Positions 24,701 to 33,800 of a stretch of DNA of 64,000 bases are shown in pieces; the first letter of the stretch is position 1; each line of letters opens with the position of its first letter. The notes under the pieces are model-generated. The model saw only the letters and a program-made list of their open reading frames with translations. It made no database searches and was not told where the DNA came from. Source of the stretch: Paragonimus westermani (taxonomy: Eukaryota; Platyhelminthes; Trematoda; Plagiorchiida; Troglotrematidae); assembly GCA_008508345.1 (NCBI GenBank), contig QNGE01003315.1:16992-80991 (forward strand), read 5' to 3'. A program made the position numbers and the translations under genes.

Positions 24701-27700
24701 TGCATTCCATTTGGAATTTGTCTGTACTCGTCTGATACACACAATTCGTGTGTATTTGGTATGAGACTGATGACAGTAAGAGAAATTTTAACGAAACGTA
24801 ACACATTTTCCCTATGTTGTGATGAAGTTTTCGGAATGAACTCAATGGTTTGGATTACACAGAACAATACAATATCTAGAAAATTGCGATCTACTCAGTG
24901 TGTTACCTCCCAATAATATTGTCTGTCGAACTGTCCAGTAATATATGTTCCATTGAACACACCTTGTGATTCCGTGTGTATTGTTCACCTATTCCAACCA
25001 GGTCTTCTGGCTCCCAGTCACCTTGAATTCGATATTCGTCGCAGAAATCAACTCAGTTTGTCTGAAATGACAGAAATAGCGATTAAAATTTTGTCCAGAA
25101 ATCCGAAGGGCTATCTTCTGTTAGTGGAAGGTGGACGAATTGATCACGCACATCACGGAAACCAAGCCAAGTGAGCATCCTTAGTAATTCAGTGCCATTT
25201 TATTGATACGTGCCTCATTAGTCAACAGGTCATCTCAAAACACAAAATGCTCAAAAACCAGTAAAAACAAAGGCAAAACCTATTACGTCATAGAATAAAA
25301 TCTTTCAGAACCATGAGAATAAATGTTTTTTAGGGGGAAAGTTTGGAATCTGCCGTCGTAGTTGCGAAGTTCCATCCCAGTATTCCAATACAGCAAACGC
25401 ATGAGGAGCAGAAACGTCCTGTGGACAAACTGTCCCAAACGTAAAACTTTTCGTCGAGCACACGTCCTTCCGATGCAAAGGGTTTAACAGAGTGAACCTT
25501 AACTGAATATAGTTCTTCTCAACCATCAACTGTGTACGGCTAGAATGACAATATGTGAACGTCCAATTTTCTGGATAACCTGAAATATCCTTAATGTATG
25601 TGCATATAACGATATAATAAATATATTAATGACACACAGTTATCTACTAAACAAAATAAAATTATTTAATATACATGTCATTGAACTCCCAACAACCGTG
25701 TTAAATGACTGATATTTCGGCTGCTAACTTTAGGTGAATTTAAACTAATTCACATTCTCCTTTTCAAAAGTCATGGAGTATTAACTGAGAACAGTTTGTG
25801 ATCAAACAGCAATCACAATTAACGTAGTCTTACTCATGGATAAAGTAGCTACGAATATGGGATTAGTGTAGCCAGACAAGACGCGAACTGCCAAGACATT
25901 CAGACAGTTGAAGGTCATGCGATGGTACCACAAACACGGACAGTCAAAGATGTCCAAATTAGTGATTTTAATGGAACTTGAACATGGGTGGATGAAACCA
26001 GGATGGAATCAACATAATAAATAATCTAATGCTAGATTCAAGTGTTTTTTAAGACAATTCGACATAGACAGACATTCTTTTTGTGTTCAGCCAAACCACT
26101 CATGGATCGAAATCGATCCAGTATCAGCTTGTGATTTGTGATTGTCTTCCCATTGTAACTTTTGCCTTCAACTTCCTGCGTGATTGTGTAATTAACATTT
26201 CTTACGCAGATGCATATCCTCCTGCAATTACATAGAAATTTATCGAAAAAAATTATAAACTGCGTTCATAGTACTGATGGTAACCAATGACGTTTTACGC
26301 GAAACTATCAACTCAGTGACGTCGTTTCGAAGCACTCAAAACATTATGTAAAAAAATGAATGCCTCTTTCCACTTGAACAGTAGACGACATATTTTTAAC
26401 TTTATGGATTCAATTTTAGTCCCTGGCACTCTGAAGTTAATTGATTACAACGGCGAATTCACTTGCTGCAAGAACGTTTATCTTTCATCTCAGCCTGCCT
26501 TATGTGGACCTGCGAAATTCCACCGTAGATATTCCTAGAAATAATGTAGAGGCGATATGCTTGATTGTAGCCTTCATTAAACACTACTATCAGTCGATTC
26601 CTCTGATATAATGTTATGGGATGTACACCCGTGTTTATGGTTTAAACCCACTAGGTACGCATTGACTGATACTTTGGCCCTGGAACAAGCAGTGAACAAT
26701 GCAGCGCGTCAAGTGGACGCCGACAGGACGCTTATGGTGGTCACCGCCGATCACTCGCATGTTTATGGCGTGGTCGGCTATGCGGACCGCAGTACGCACA
26801 TTCTCGATGTGGACGAAAGTCAAACGGTAGGTAATCATTCTACTTCAGTGGACAGCGGTTGCAGTCAGTAGTTTTTAGTGCGTCCTCACGAAGCACACTG
26901 GGCGTCTTTTATCTTCTTGACATTCAAAAAACAGTAGTTAGTCCATCCACTGAACATCATCCAGAGAGGGTTTCCATATTTTATCGTGTGGATGTTACCT
27001 TGTGAAAACTTTATCACCAGGTACTTCAACTAAGACCAAGAGCAGAGGGAAAATTTGTATCTGGCTAGGCTAAAATACTCACAAATATATCATTATATAC
27101 AAAGGTATCACTCGTAAATGGCATTTGTTCTCAGAACCGTTCTTCTCATTAAATCTGAAATTTGACTGATTTGAATGGGCTCATTTTGTGGCCACATGAA
27201 GTAACTGCATATACATAGAAGCGGTGTCTAGCTCAGTATGAAAACTCCTACCCAACTAGACCATATAGTTAATAGTAGTCATAACACTAGAAAAATCGCT
27301 TGTGATGGTAGATACGTGAACAATACTCTTGACATACATATATCCTTATTTTGAGAACAGATTTTAGAAGTAAACAACACCCACTGCCTCAGTAGTGCGA
27401 TGTATTATATTGGGTTTATAATGACAGTGTAGGGCCTTTTTTATTCTGTTCACTGCACATTCAGACATTTTTTCTTCAGTGATGAACACAGAATGTGCAG
27501 TAGGATAAGCTGGTAAACTTTGTTATACGTTGAAAACTCGTTTACCCATGTCTGCCACATGGGTGTCAGCATTCGATTCGGATTGGCTTGTCACGGTGGC
27601 CGAAGCCAACAAACACCGCAAACTGGCTTACTACGCACCACTTGCGCCTCCACCCACACACCACATGCAAACCCGAAGGAAGGAGACCGGGAGGTGTGTC

Positions 27701-29190
27701 AGTGGGGCTTTTGATTCCAGCCGGCTAATGCTGGTTAGCCAGTTGATTGGCTAATAAGGAAAGGAAACACTTATCTCTCGGAAACGAAACAGAGAGAGAC
27801 CGCAATGACGAGATCTACACTAAGAAGAAAGGTTTGTGAAGTAGAATACAAGAAGCATTGCAGTATAGGAGTGCATGTTAGTGCATCCCAAAGAACATAA
27901 AGATGAAATACAACCAAACGACAACACACGGTTGCCAAGCACAATGAACGCATATGCTTTTCGTCTGACAAGGTTGAACCTACAAGGACCGAATTACCAG
28001 TCAGCACAGCCCGCCGGATCAAAACAGCACACAAGCCTGACCACCACGCCAAGGTGGCAGTAAAGGTCACTCACATATGACTAGTACATTAATATTAAAC
28101 ATCATTGGTTTTCGTGTACTTGTGAGTCAGTACGATAAAACGGTGACGGGTCACACTCTATCAGCTCAATCTGAACACAGTGGTCAGTTGGTGCATTGTG
28201 ATAGCAGCTTCATTTCCCGGTCACGCAACAATACATGAACGAAGCAATAAAGTAATCCAAGTGATCCTTCACAATGATGTGTTTTTAGTCAAATCAATGC
28301 TTGTTGCTTTCTCGCTTGCTTCGTTCCCATGTATCTCATCACTGACCATTTGTTTATTCTGTAGATGGGACCAGTTGTAGGTTGCTTGAAGCCAAGTAAC
28401 TTCGTGAGCAGATTTATCTAGTGAACAATCAGGTTTGATTTTACGATTAATAGATAGGCTTGGCCTTTAACTGGTTTTACTCCGTTTCCTGCGATTATCT
28501 ATTTATTTCACTCAGTTTCATATTCAAACAAATATGCTATTAATTCAGAATGCTTAACTTTGCAATTGGTCAAAGTGCACTGATACTTAGAAACTTAATT
28601 TTTTGAAGTGATATCACGTTAACTGTCAGTACAACCCCAGTTCATCGTGACTGCTGATGGCAACTAACTATGCTCACATCAGGGATTGCTTTGGATTAAA
28701 CAATCATGATTAATAGATGTGTGGTTTTAAGCTGATCGCTGAGATAGGTGACGCTAAGTTGGGTCGTTTCACTATTTTTCAGTTTTAATGTTCTTACTGG
28801 TGTTTTCCATTTTAGGCCAATGATGGATATCCCTACCTTATCTCAGCTTATATTAATGGCCCCGCAGGTCTTGTGAAAGAACCCCGTAGGGACCCCTCAA
28901 CTGACAGGATTTTTGAAGATGACTATCGTCAACAAGCGCTGGTGCCACTCGGTTTTGCTACACATGCAGCCGATGATGTACCTCTCTATGCCACCGGGCC
29001 ATTCAGTGAACTATTTCATGGACCAATGGATAACACCTATGTGGCTTATGCGACAATGTTCGCCTTGTGTTTAGACCCGTATGCACATGAACCTCATTGT
29101 ATCCGGAGAAATGCGTCATTCAACGCAAACATGCCCACATGTCAACTACTAATTATTATAGCGTATTTTTTTCACAGATTTGCCCTCTAA
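9371..29190 (+). CDS. alkaline phosphatase, GPI-anchored type, six exons, complete
   Basis: Joining 9371-9791, 17133-17346, 20435-20715, 25002-25170, 26655-26826 and 28816-29190 gives 1632 bases, 543 residues plus stop, the usual length for animal alkaline phosphatases. All introns are GT..AG and all phases match (1, 2, 1, 2, 0). The enzyme hydrolyses phosphate monoesters at the outer cell surface, in flukes typically tegument or gut (family knowledge). Residues 1-23 form a signal peptide. The active site is complete: Asp81 in FIGDGMG, nucleophile Ser131 in TTDSAS, His193 and Thr195 in THATP, Arg206, Glu348, Asp353 and His357 in EGGRIDHAHH, Asp394 and His395 in TADHSH, and His469. Spacings equal the mammalian enzyme almost everywhere. 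Asn-linked glycosylation sites include N100, N218, N251 and N518. Residues 529-543 are a hydrophobic GPI-type tail. Unusual: the motif after the last His is THAADD, not THGGED. A Met at residue 6 is an alternative start. Confidence 0.96.
9792..17132 (+). other. alkaline phosphatase intron 1 (7.3 kb)
   Basis: GT..AG intron with acceptor CTCACAG. No gene or clear transposon is visible inside. Segments near 11080 and 11995 share a weak motif (GGTGAATAACG, then TTTGAATCAGT), possibly an old repeat. All open frames are shorter than 90 codons. Confidence 0.75.
17133..17346 (+). CDS. alkaline phosphatase exon 2
   Basis: It completes Gly141 and runs to two bases of codon 212. It carries GVVTTTR, THATPAAAYAH (His193, Thr195) and TDRD (Arg206). 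The acceptor is CACAG before 17133 and the donor GTGAGT at 17347. The exon joins exon 1 in frame without gaps relative to the family. Confidence 0.95.
18930..19220 (+). pseudogene. Penelope-like element fragment, C-terminal GIY-YIG-side region
   Basis: The frame 19002-19220 reads VSAITKHLLQTGHSVDP, then TAFRVFF and LNIAEAVAIHRLNPSLC, ending LVTNLSLCW. This is the pattern of the C-terminal end of the GIY-YIG endonuclease region in Penelope-like and related elements: 'S.I..HL..TGH..D', then an 'AEA..I....P.LC.Q' block. Upstream, about 18930-19000, broken frames continue in the same direction. The reverse transcriptase is absent, so this is a 5'-truncated, dead copy inside a phosphatase intron, on the same strand as the gene. 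Confidence 0.6.
18962..19551. repeat. 44 bp inverted repeat around the Penelope-like fragment
   Basis: Bases 18962-19005 and 19508-19551 are reverse complements with two mismatches in 44. They bracket about 500 bases holding the Penelope-like coding end and the hammerhead-like motif. Penelope-like copies are known for partial inverted terminal copies, which could explain it. Confidence 0.85.
19475..19511 (+). ncRNA. degenerate hammerhead-like motif downstream of the Penelope-like fragment
   Basis: CCGATGA at 19479-19485 (core CUGANGA with one change), a short segment GATGCGAAC that could close a one-pair stem II, then GAAA (19495-19498), U and GUC (19500-19502). The GAAATGTC spacing is that of the minimal helix III hammerheads known from Penelope-like elements. 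Stem I is poor: only CGCAA with TTGCG, with uneven spacing. Position about 260 bases after the coding end fits the terminal repeat of such elements. Probably inactive. Confidence 0.4.
20435..20715 (+). CDS. alkaline phosphatase exon 3
   Basis: It completes codon 212 and runs through Phe305 to the first base of codon 306. It includes CDDIASQL and NVILGGGSKMF, the family's 'V.MGGG' block, and a basic, variable surface segment (residues 258-290). The donor is GTGAGT at 20716. Confidence 0.94.
20716..25001 (+). other. alkaline phosphatase intron 3 (4.3 kb)
   Basis: GT..AG intron, acceptor CCAACCAG. Apart from a weak tRNA-like segment at 23462-23515, I recognise nothing in it. Confidence 0.75.
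23462..23515 (+). repeat. possible degenerate tRNA-like SINE head
   Basis: TGCCATTGTGG (23462-23472) resembles an A box and GTTCTCAACCC (23505-23515) a B box, 32 bases apart. No cloverleaf forms and the flanks do not match the other SINE family. This may be chance. Confidence 0.25.
25002..25170 (+). CDS. alkaline phosphatase exon 4
   Basis: It completes Gly306 and runs to two bases of codon 362. It holds PKGYLLLVEGGRIDHAHHG with the metal ligands Glu348, Asp353 and His357. The donor is GTGAGC at 25171. Confidence 0.95.
25171..26654 (+). other. alkaline phosphatase intron 4 (1.5 kb)
   Basis: GT..AG intron with acceptor CCCACTAG. Very AT-rich around 25600-25690. No repeat or gene recognised. 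Confidence 0.75.
26655..26826 (+). CDS. alkaline phosphatase exon 5
   Basis: It completes Lys362 and encodes residues 363-419, including LMVVTADHSHVYGVVGY with Asp394 and His395. The donor chosen is GTAGGT at 26827, because it leaves phase 0, which exon 6 requires. The alternative GTAATC at 26831 would shift the frame. Confidence 0.93.
26827..28815 (+). other. alkaline phosphatase intron 5 (2.0 kb)
   Basis: GT..AG intron, acceptor CCATTTTAG. It contains the LINE-derived repeat at 27575-28070 in antisense orientation to the gene. Confidence 0.8.
27575..28070 (-). repeat. LINE-derived repeat, copy C (antisense in intron 5)
   Basis: On the minus strand it begins near 28068 with CTTGGCGTGG...GGCTTGTGTGCTG, the same segment as the + strand at 50462-50527. 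It continues into the landmarks shared with 6650-7180 and 49690-50075 (GCACTAACATGCA, CGAGAGATAAG, the CCGGCTGGA block, GTGTGTGGGTGGAGGCGCAAG) and ends near GACAAGCCAATCCGAATCG (27575-27600). It encodes no recognisable protein. It looks like a non-autonomous copy with both a head and a tail. Confidence 0.7.
28816..29190 (+). CDS. alkaline phosphatase exon 6 and stop
   Basis: It encodes residues 420-543 in phase 0 from the acceptor TTTTAG: the crown-like segment, LGFATHAADDVPLY with the metal ligand His469, GPFSELFHG, cysteines 504, 514 and 528, and the hydrophobic C-terminal tail that would be replaced by a GPI anchor at a site around residues 518-524. Stop TAA at 29188-29190. No AATAAA occurs in the next 1.5 kb, so the 3' end is unplaced. 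Confidence 0.95.
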   Translation, partial: ANDGYPYLISAYINGPAGLVKEPRRDPSTDRIFEDDYRQQALVPLGFATHAADDVPLYATGPFSELFHGPMDNTYVAYATMFALCLDPYAHEPHCIRRNASFNANMPTCQLLIIIAYFFHRFAL

Positions 29191-29958
29191 GTTGTGATAG
29201 GTTTTAAGTTCAGCAAAATCATTGTTTTCCTTTAATTGTCGAAAAACTCGTTATCTGTTTGCTTTGAAATGACCAAAGAAAAGGCTGACTTTTTTGTCCG
29301 CCTTTAAGACCATAGCTTACTTTCAACTTATACGATGGTACAATACTTTCGTGACCAACTACTGACCGACTCTTACCATTTTCACGAATACAATTATTGA
29401 CGATTACAAAACAAACTCTGTTCCCACACTTGCTGATCGATCCACTAGATGACATGGATGTAAATAGGCCGTAGATTAGCTTGTTTCAAAGTAAGATAAC
29501 CAACACGTATAGATTGTTTTTGTTGTTAAAAAATTTTAAGTTTGTGGTTCGTAGATTGAGATATGTGAGTGTGCATCTGCCTGTTACTTCAACCCTGTCC
29601 TTGTATTGAACGTGACTAATAAGTGGTAGATAGTAACTGCTTTGTAATGAACGATGTGGTGCAAAGTGGTACGTTGATTCATACCGCCTACGAGCCATTT
29701 CTATAACCCTACCTCTTGTGTGGTAATAGGCTTATTCGACCCTGTCCGTTCGCCACTACTATCAAACATGCGAATCACAATGCAGTTCCACTAAACGCAA
29801 GTGAGGAATAGCTCTCAGACCAAGTTTGGTAATATTGTGTTAAGCTCAAATGTAACTGCATAGAACTTTACTGACTGGCTGCTTTAGCCGGAATGTCTGT
29901 TGAAGAAATCGTTTCATCTAAGTGATACAGGAGATATTTGTAAAAATGACAGCAAAGA
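29191..29958. other. 3' flank of the phosphatase gene
   Basis: Presumably 3' untranslated sequence followed by intergenic DNA. No exact AATAAA was found; frames on both strands are under 80 codons. Confidence 0.5.
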
Positions 29959-30098
29959 AGCTGACGAGTTTGTTATAATTTGTAAACATGGCTCCTGATA
30001 AAGCCTTTATTGAACCGGATACTGATCCCTAATGGGATGAGGTTAAAAACCTAGTCTGTTTCTTGCTAGTTTACATATACACATCTAACTCGTCAGCT
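29959..30098. mobile_element. MITE candidate, 140 bp
   Basis: Imperfect terminal inverted repeats of about 30 bases (29959-29987 and 30069-30098) share AGCTGACGAGTT at the tips and TGTAAAC inside. A four-base AAGA sits on both sides (29955-29958 and 30099-30102), a possible target duplication. The interior has no coding capacity. The superfamily is unknown. Confidence 0.45.
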
Positions 30099-30189
30099 AA
30101 GAAACACTTCAAATAAGTAGTGTGAACTGTACTCAAGATTCATTACATTTTTCTTCTCGAAGACTATTCAGCTAGCCCCCCTTCAGAGA

Positions 30190-30425
30190 GAGAATTACAA
30201 TGAAGTTCAACTTTTGATAATGCACATCACCATTGTATATTCTTGTCACGGGCGGAACAGGAACTCCGGCCATGCTTTAACGAAGCAACCGTGTTCGCCA
30301 TTTTACCACTGGCCTTACCTTGGACAAGATCGAATTATCATATACGGACGCTCAGCCACATTTTTTATAGGCAATACTAAGTTTCTCCAATCGCTCCGCA
30401 AGGAAACACAGTAACTGTCCGATTA
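30190..30425 (-). mobile_element. degraded copy of the hammerhead SINE
   Basis: On the minus strand it contains the upstream segment (30425-30330), a damaged A box near 30315-30300, a B box-like AGTTCCTGTTCC near 30254, and the position of the ribozyme at 30237-30196. The ribozyme core is broken (GTGATGT in place of CUGANGA, and no GAAAC), but the stem I position still pairs perfectly over seven bases, TACAATG with CATTGTA, in a different sequence from the intact copies. Confidence 0.65.
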
Positions 30426-30605
30426 AATTTAATAGACGACTCATGACTAGGACTGCTCAACAATTTATAATCTTAGGAACCCTTAACTTGTTCAAGAAAA
30501 TTTTGATTACTGGTGTTTAAAAGAAGATTTTCTTTAGTTGATCACAATACCAATAATCAGTTTATTCTCATCAGTCAACAGTTCTAAACAAAAATGCATT
30601 TGTAA

Positions 30606-30801
30606 ATAACAATTTATATTGAATTGTCAATCCTGCACCGAACGGATACCGTGGTGCTCGAATTGATCGGCAACCACTTTGAAGCGGAATGTGGACGTGC
30701 TAATTTGCGCAGTTTGTTCGATGTCAAAACCGACAAATTAACAAAATCGAATGCACCAGTTCGGTTGATTTGTGCCGAAGTTCGATAGTGTCAGAAATAA
30801 A
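30606..30801 (+). pseudogene. coding-like fragment of unknown origin
   Basis: A 60-codon open stretch (30606-30785, stop TAG at 30786-30788) has a more protein-like composition than its surroundings, containing VVLELIGNHFEAECG and APVRLICAEVR. AATAAA follows 8 bases after the stop. There is no ATG and no splice acceptor upstream in frame, so it is not a simple terminal exon. It could be the 3' end of a retrocopy or transposon. I do not recognise the protein. Confidence 0.25.
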
Positions 30802-33800
30802 AAGATTTTTCTAGTTTTTAAGAAGGGCTTGTGAATTCAAAGTTTATACCTTTCGTAAAGCGTGTTTCGGGTCAGAATATTTTCAGCTGGACGTTTACCT
30901 TTAATTAAAGTCTGAACGAATGCTCTATCGGACTTGCATAATTAGTTCTGGCAACAGCAGTAACCCAATCAGGATGGTGTAAATGGGATCAGATTTATAG
31001 AGCAGAGGTTATTTTCACAGTTCGAACACAAACTTTACAAGATAATTTAAACACGCTTTAGTAGGCAGTTATGCCAAGGTTTTAGCATCGTGGTTAGAAA
31101 GAACTTGTATTAAGTCTTTTAGAAAGGTTCTGTGGTGAAAACATTTATAGGTGTGTATCAAGCTGAAAAAACCGTTTTTGCAAATAATCTGGTAAATATT
31201 TGACCACATCTTCAACAGTGAAATGAACGAAGGGCTAGTAGCTCAATCTCCTCAGCGATTTCAAATGTGAACCTATCAAGACTAACAAGAAATCATTCCG
31301 AATTACGTGATAACGAATTGAAACGAAGGCACGAACAAACGCATATGTCAATCTGAAGGCTAATGGAAACGCTGTTCTAGATTTGGATGGAACAGCATAC
31401 AGAAGAGTTCACTGTAATTAATAGGGATATGCGAAGCAACCGCAGGCTTCAGAATGAGGAATGATCGTATGTTCCTTAAGGTAGAAACAACAGACATTAC
31501 CTAACAGAATATGCTTCGGTGGAAAATCAGGTTTGAATAAAACATCAGAATATTATGAAGTTTCACAGGTTCTAGGTTTTTGATTGAAATCTGGGACTAG
31601 TTTCATGCTTGGATTAAAGTTTTGAGCAAGCAGTGTATATACTTGAAGTTGACACGACTCGTACAACTTAGCAAAAATGGAATCCATAAGAACGACTATT
31701 ATGTTTAACGGAGTGAAACCAAAAGTAAAGAAATTTATGCAATTGAAATGACGTTCGACTTTTTGTCAGACAAGTGAGTAAAGGATAAGAATAGGGTATA
31801 AATTGTGAGTACTCAAAAATATGAAATACGGTACAGAGGTGAACAGACACTCAGATGTTGTGTTCGTTGAAAGAACGGGGAACCAAGCTTTGTGTCGTTG
31901 TTATCGGACGGGATGTTTTCATCGTGGAAAGCAGAGTGGATTGTCTAAAATTCTCTTACCAGTATTCACACAAATCGATTTTCACGATAGGTTACAAAGT
32001 TGTATGTGTAAAGATAAGTAGAAACGTCTATTAAACTACGAATTCATCTTCTCTGAAGAAAGTCTATGGCACTGGGCGGACGCACTTCTTAGCAATCAAC
32101 GTGCTGCGCACTATTTTGTAACAGCTCCCAATTCCGAAATCATAGAATGCAGATTGGACCATTAGGAAAATTCAGTGTTCAGGTTGTGGTTAGATTGCGA
32201 GGCAATACCCTTCTCTATCGAAGTAATACAGCACAGCCTGTTGATGCCACCTCACAGTTTTTCATTTTCAGTGTGACTGCAGAAGAAGTTGCAGGGACAG
32301 GACTGAGACACGCATGATCTCCAGAATGAAGGTACATTTGCATAGATAAGTGCGGACATCCGTGTTACTGGTGAATGTATTTTCGGTGAAAAGTGTAAGT
32401 AGTCAAATTAGCAGTCGTTAGACACGTCCGAACTTGTTTGTACATTCGGAATTCTATCAAATAATTCCGTTCCATGATTCGTGCACTTCGCTGGGGCGGT
32501 TACAATTGATAGACGTAAACCAGCTGCGTAGGTTCACACACAGTTGTTTGCACACCTCTTGTATTCACTGACCTCATGTTCAAACCTAAGCCTCTGTCCG
32601 ACTATGTTCCCCCAGAAATCTTTACCAATCCGATTCAAGTTTTAAATTTGTTACTGATATGTCATCACTTATCTCACTCTTCGTGTTTTCTCTATTTTTT
32701 CACGTTCCAAAGGAGTTTACGGAAGAGTTAAAGTTGATCTTCAATAAATTCAAGACAATTTGGTTCAACCGTAAATAAAAAGACGACCTCGGTGAACAAT
32801 CACTGCGTTTTCTTAGCCCATCAGTACCCTTCCAATTCACGGTAGACTGTGGAACAGTATAATAATCTGGAGCAAGCTCTAAATTAGCAGTGTGGTTAGC
32901 TCCATTAAATTGTTTGTACGAAAACAAATCGATTGTGCATTCTTGAACAACAAATTAGTAAATTAGCCTTCACAAAATGATTTTCTACTATTCACACTAC
33001 CGTGACAAGTGAGGCGGTCACGTGTGAATTACTGATAAGCCTAACCTACTTCACCAAACAGAAGGAAGGTATGCAACAGAGAAAACTTTTAGGAGCAGGC
33101 TTGTCACTAAAGTCGCTTCACAGAAGAGATTAACTGGCTGTAGAGATGACCATAACCGTATTGTCATTTACCGATTTTCAAGAAATACGCTGTTTTGCAA
33201 TTATGTTTGTGTTACACAAATGCATACAAAATAACCAGACAAAATATTGGAGTTTGAATCCATGAGGACTTCTGTTCCATGTGTGTCTGTTGAACATCCA
33301 CCTCTAACGATATGATGACAAGATAGAACATGATAGCAAAAAAAGAGAAAACCTTAGGGAATAACTGCGTAAAAAACCATGACCACTAACTCGCAGTAAA
33401 AGCAGACTAAGGTACGCTAGTGCAGGCCGAATTGCAATGAAATCATCTGCAATAGTGACCACCGGCTCACGGAGGGAGACTAGTTTGAGTGACATTTATT
33501 TTTAACAATTCAATACGTCTCCATTACGCTGTCTGTCTGAGTGCCACAAGTGTGCACAACAATTCTGCAAAGTATTTTGTTGTAACCGTAATGAAAAAAG
33601 AACTGATTCCATAGTTTTGTTGACTATTCTAACCGGTTCTACTGATTGCCTCAATAAAATTCACGATTCTTGCGAGAACTCGTTTAAAAAGTGTTCTATT
33701 TCATGCTGCGTATTGCGAAAGTTTTGTTTGATGGATCAAAGTGAACTCATCTTGGTAATAGCCAAGGGAGCGCCAGAGCTCACTGTGCAGGATGGCCAGT

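Noticed and set aside
26831..26836. Alternative donor GTAATC for exon 5
   Set aside because: It would break the frame with exon 6, whereas GTAGGT at 26827 keeps it.
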